Assembly: GCA_963169105.1 (NCBI GenBank)
Contig: OY720636.1
Coordinates: 75,876,123-75,940,122 of the forward strand
Reading direction: 5' to 3'
Length of the DNA: 64,000 bases
Source: Ceriagrion tenellum
Taxonomy: Eukaryota > Arthropoda > Insecta > Odonata > Coenagrionidae
Positions 62,247 to 64,000 of this stretch are shown piece after piece. The position numbers and the translations under genes are program-made. Numbering within the stretch: the first letter of the stretch is position 1; each line of letters starts with the position of its first letter. Under the pieces are notes generated by a model. The model did not search any database, had not been told where the DNA came from, and saw only the letters and a program-made list of their open reading frames with translations.

Positions 62247-63720
62247 ATTTCTCATGCTTCCATTTGACAAATGTTGTTCAATATAAAAAATGCTGTAGGT
62301 TCACTATCCATTTTTGAAATGATTCTCTTTACATCACAAGATGTCTTTGGGGCTGTGAATAGGGTGAGAGAAATTGATAAACTTCTTTAATGTGTAGAAT
62401 GTGATTTGGACTTTTTGTCTCTCCTATTCCAATTAATTCCCACTGTCCCCATTGTGTAATAAGATGCACATTCATAAAGACCGTAAAATCTGAAGACAAA
62501 GAAAAGAAAGTCAGCAGATTTACAGAATAGGAAATTGAGGAAAGGAAGTGGTGATGTGCAAAGAAACAACTTTGGAAAGAGGAGGCTGGGTATCTTTGAC
62601 CAAACATTTGTCTCTCTTGCGGCCCCATAAATTATCTTATCTGTTTCTTCTGCTCTGTAATCGTCAAACTACTGAGGACTAGGCCTACCACAGAGAGACT
62701 ACTCTCGTTTTTGTCCCACTGTGAGCTCCTGTTGTGCTAATTGATCATTTTTCTTTGAACATAATGAAGGGTATTGAAAGCATATATAAATGGGATAGGC
62801 AAGTGTGAAAAAATCTGTGATTCTAATGAAACTTTGATGTATAAATAGGGCATTGTTGATGAATGTAACCAAGATTGTCTTCAATCAGGATGCTTAGGAA
62901 AACTTGAATATGGGTTGTCTTGAAATGAGTACAAATCCAATCTTGAATCTACTGTGGTATCAGGGATTTGATTTTCTGGTTTGGGATACTGGAGAAGATT
63001 TGACTGTGATTTTAGATCTAACTGTATTATAGATCAAATCTGAGGTGATAAAAGGTTTTCTGAAATTACTATCTCTGAAATCATTGGACGCTGAGAAAAC
63101 TGTAAAGAACAGGGAATGCGTCTGGATTTTTATGTAATTAGGGAACACATTCATAATTTTTCTAGATTTTCTTTTGGCATGAAAAGTAGTTTTCCATCTT
63201 TTTTTCTTTTTAGTAAGTAGTTTTTCCACCATTTTTCCATCCATCACATATCTTGTAAGTTCCTCATAAAATTATCAAGGTCATAGTGTTGTCTTAATGC
63301 GATCTATCAAGTCATTTCATTAAGTCAACAGGTGTTTGATCATTTGTGCTTGGCGATGATTAGTTTGTAATGTCTTGCAGTACATTAGTTTCTAAAAATT
63401 TTCCTAATTTCAATTTTATAACTCAGCTCTGGATTAAATCATGTCAGGTGTTTGTCTTATTTTATTTTTTCACTTCATTTTCAATTTGTACACAATCCTA
63501 TTTACAGCATCAACATGCATAATCATCTAGTCAGCAGAATGAATATTGTTGTGATCTGTATTGAATTTTATGAAGTAGAAGTATACTCAGTATATATTTT
63601 CTTCTTTATATCTCTCCAACATTAGTATTGCCACATGTCATGATACCAAATTTTTATAATGTATGAGGTGATGCTGAACATTAAGTTCCGCAATATATTG
63701 CTGTGTGTCATCATGAGTTA
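62247..63720. other. 3' flank without recognised genes
   Basis: AT-rich, CpG-poor sequence. Short minus-strand frames at 62329-62628 and 62960-63247 have no known domain. Confidence 0.45.
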
Positions 63721-63732
63721 CAACTAATTCAG

Positions 63733-63900
63733 TAAAACCTCCACCTTACAAACTCCCACTAGAAGAAAAACTCTGATGAACGAGCAGATGCCAGTGGTCT
63801 CGCCAAATCCCTTTATAAAGGAATTAGTATGTACATGCCTCTAATGAGCGAACTCCTGCTGTATGAAAACTCTCGAGTAACGAAATGAAAGACTGGCCCT
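63733..63900. repeat. possible pogo/Tigger-type element end
   Basis: CAGTAAAACCTCCACCTTAC resembles pogo-superfamily termini, followed by 'aaactccc' and 'gaacgag' style repeats. A TA duplication is not clear and the other end is not in the window or not recognisable. Confidence 0.3.
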
Positions 63901-64000
63901 CTCTCGTAATATTTACCTCTTATCAACGTATTTTGCTAAGATAATAGCTAATTTTGTCTATTTTGTGGGATTTTTGTGGTTTTTAAAGAAAAAATGGCCT

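Overview
The window looks like arthropod, most probably insect, nuclear DNA. It is AT-rich, its protein-coding sequence is split into many short exons with GT-AG introns, and the only host gene encodes a xanthine dehydrogenase (XDH, 'rosy' type) with arthropod-style motifs. The introns carry animal-type transposons: Tigger/pogo, mariner, piggyBac, hAT, non-LTR retrotransposons, tRNA-derived SINEs and MITEs. I cannot name the species.

Layout. Positions 1-6045 are 5' flank with no recognisable gene; they hold a full-length 182-bp hAT MITE resembling the SPIN family (2955-3136) and tRNA-derived SINE remnants. The XDH gene occupies 6046-62181 on the + strand. I resolve 28 coding exons whose reading phases all join, giving a complete 1376-residue protein ending in W-N-V-I-P. 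Both [2Fe-2S] domains (exons 2-5), the FAD domain (exons 6-13) and the molybdopterin domain (exons 14-28) are present. Introns 2 and 3 have the splice signals of minor (U12-type) introns. Several substrate-contact positions of the molybdenum site differ from canonical XDH.

Mobile elements sit in the introns. Intron 3 has a SINE and a Tigger element with one in-frame amber codon. Intron 10 has a mariner relic. Intron 13 has a hAT MITE and a piggyBac MITE. Intron 14 has a SINE with a 13-bp target duplication. Intron 16 has a 3.9-kb piggyBac element and a 588-bp MITE. Intron 17 has the 5' half of a LINE. Intron 19 has an unclassified inverted-repeat element with a long hairpin. Intron 20 has a LINE tail and a hairpin. 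Intron 24 has a second, oppositely oriented copy of the 588-bp MITE and the 3' half of a LINE. Intron 25 has a direct repeat interrupted by a mariner. Intron 27 has a 4.7-kb hAT element with a perfect 8-bp target duplication.

A fragment of exon 4 is duplicated in intron 4. CpG dinucleotides are common in the first ~17 kb and visibly scarce in most host sequence after that, as expected if the gene body is methylated in the germ line. Positions 62182-64000 are 3' flank without a recognisable gene.

All joins and motif calls were made by reading the sequence. No alignment, database search or statistic was run.
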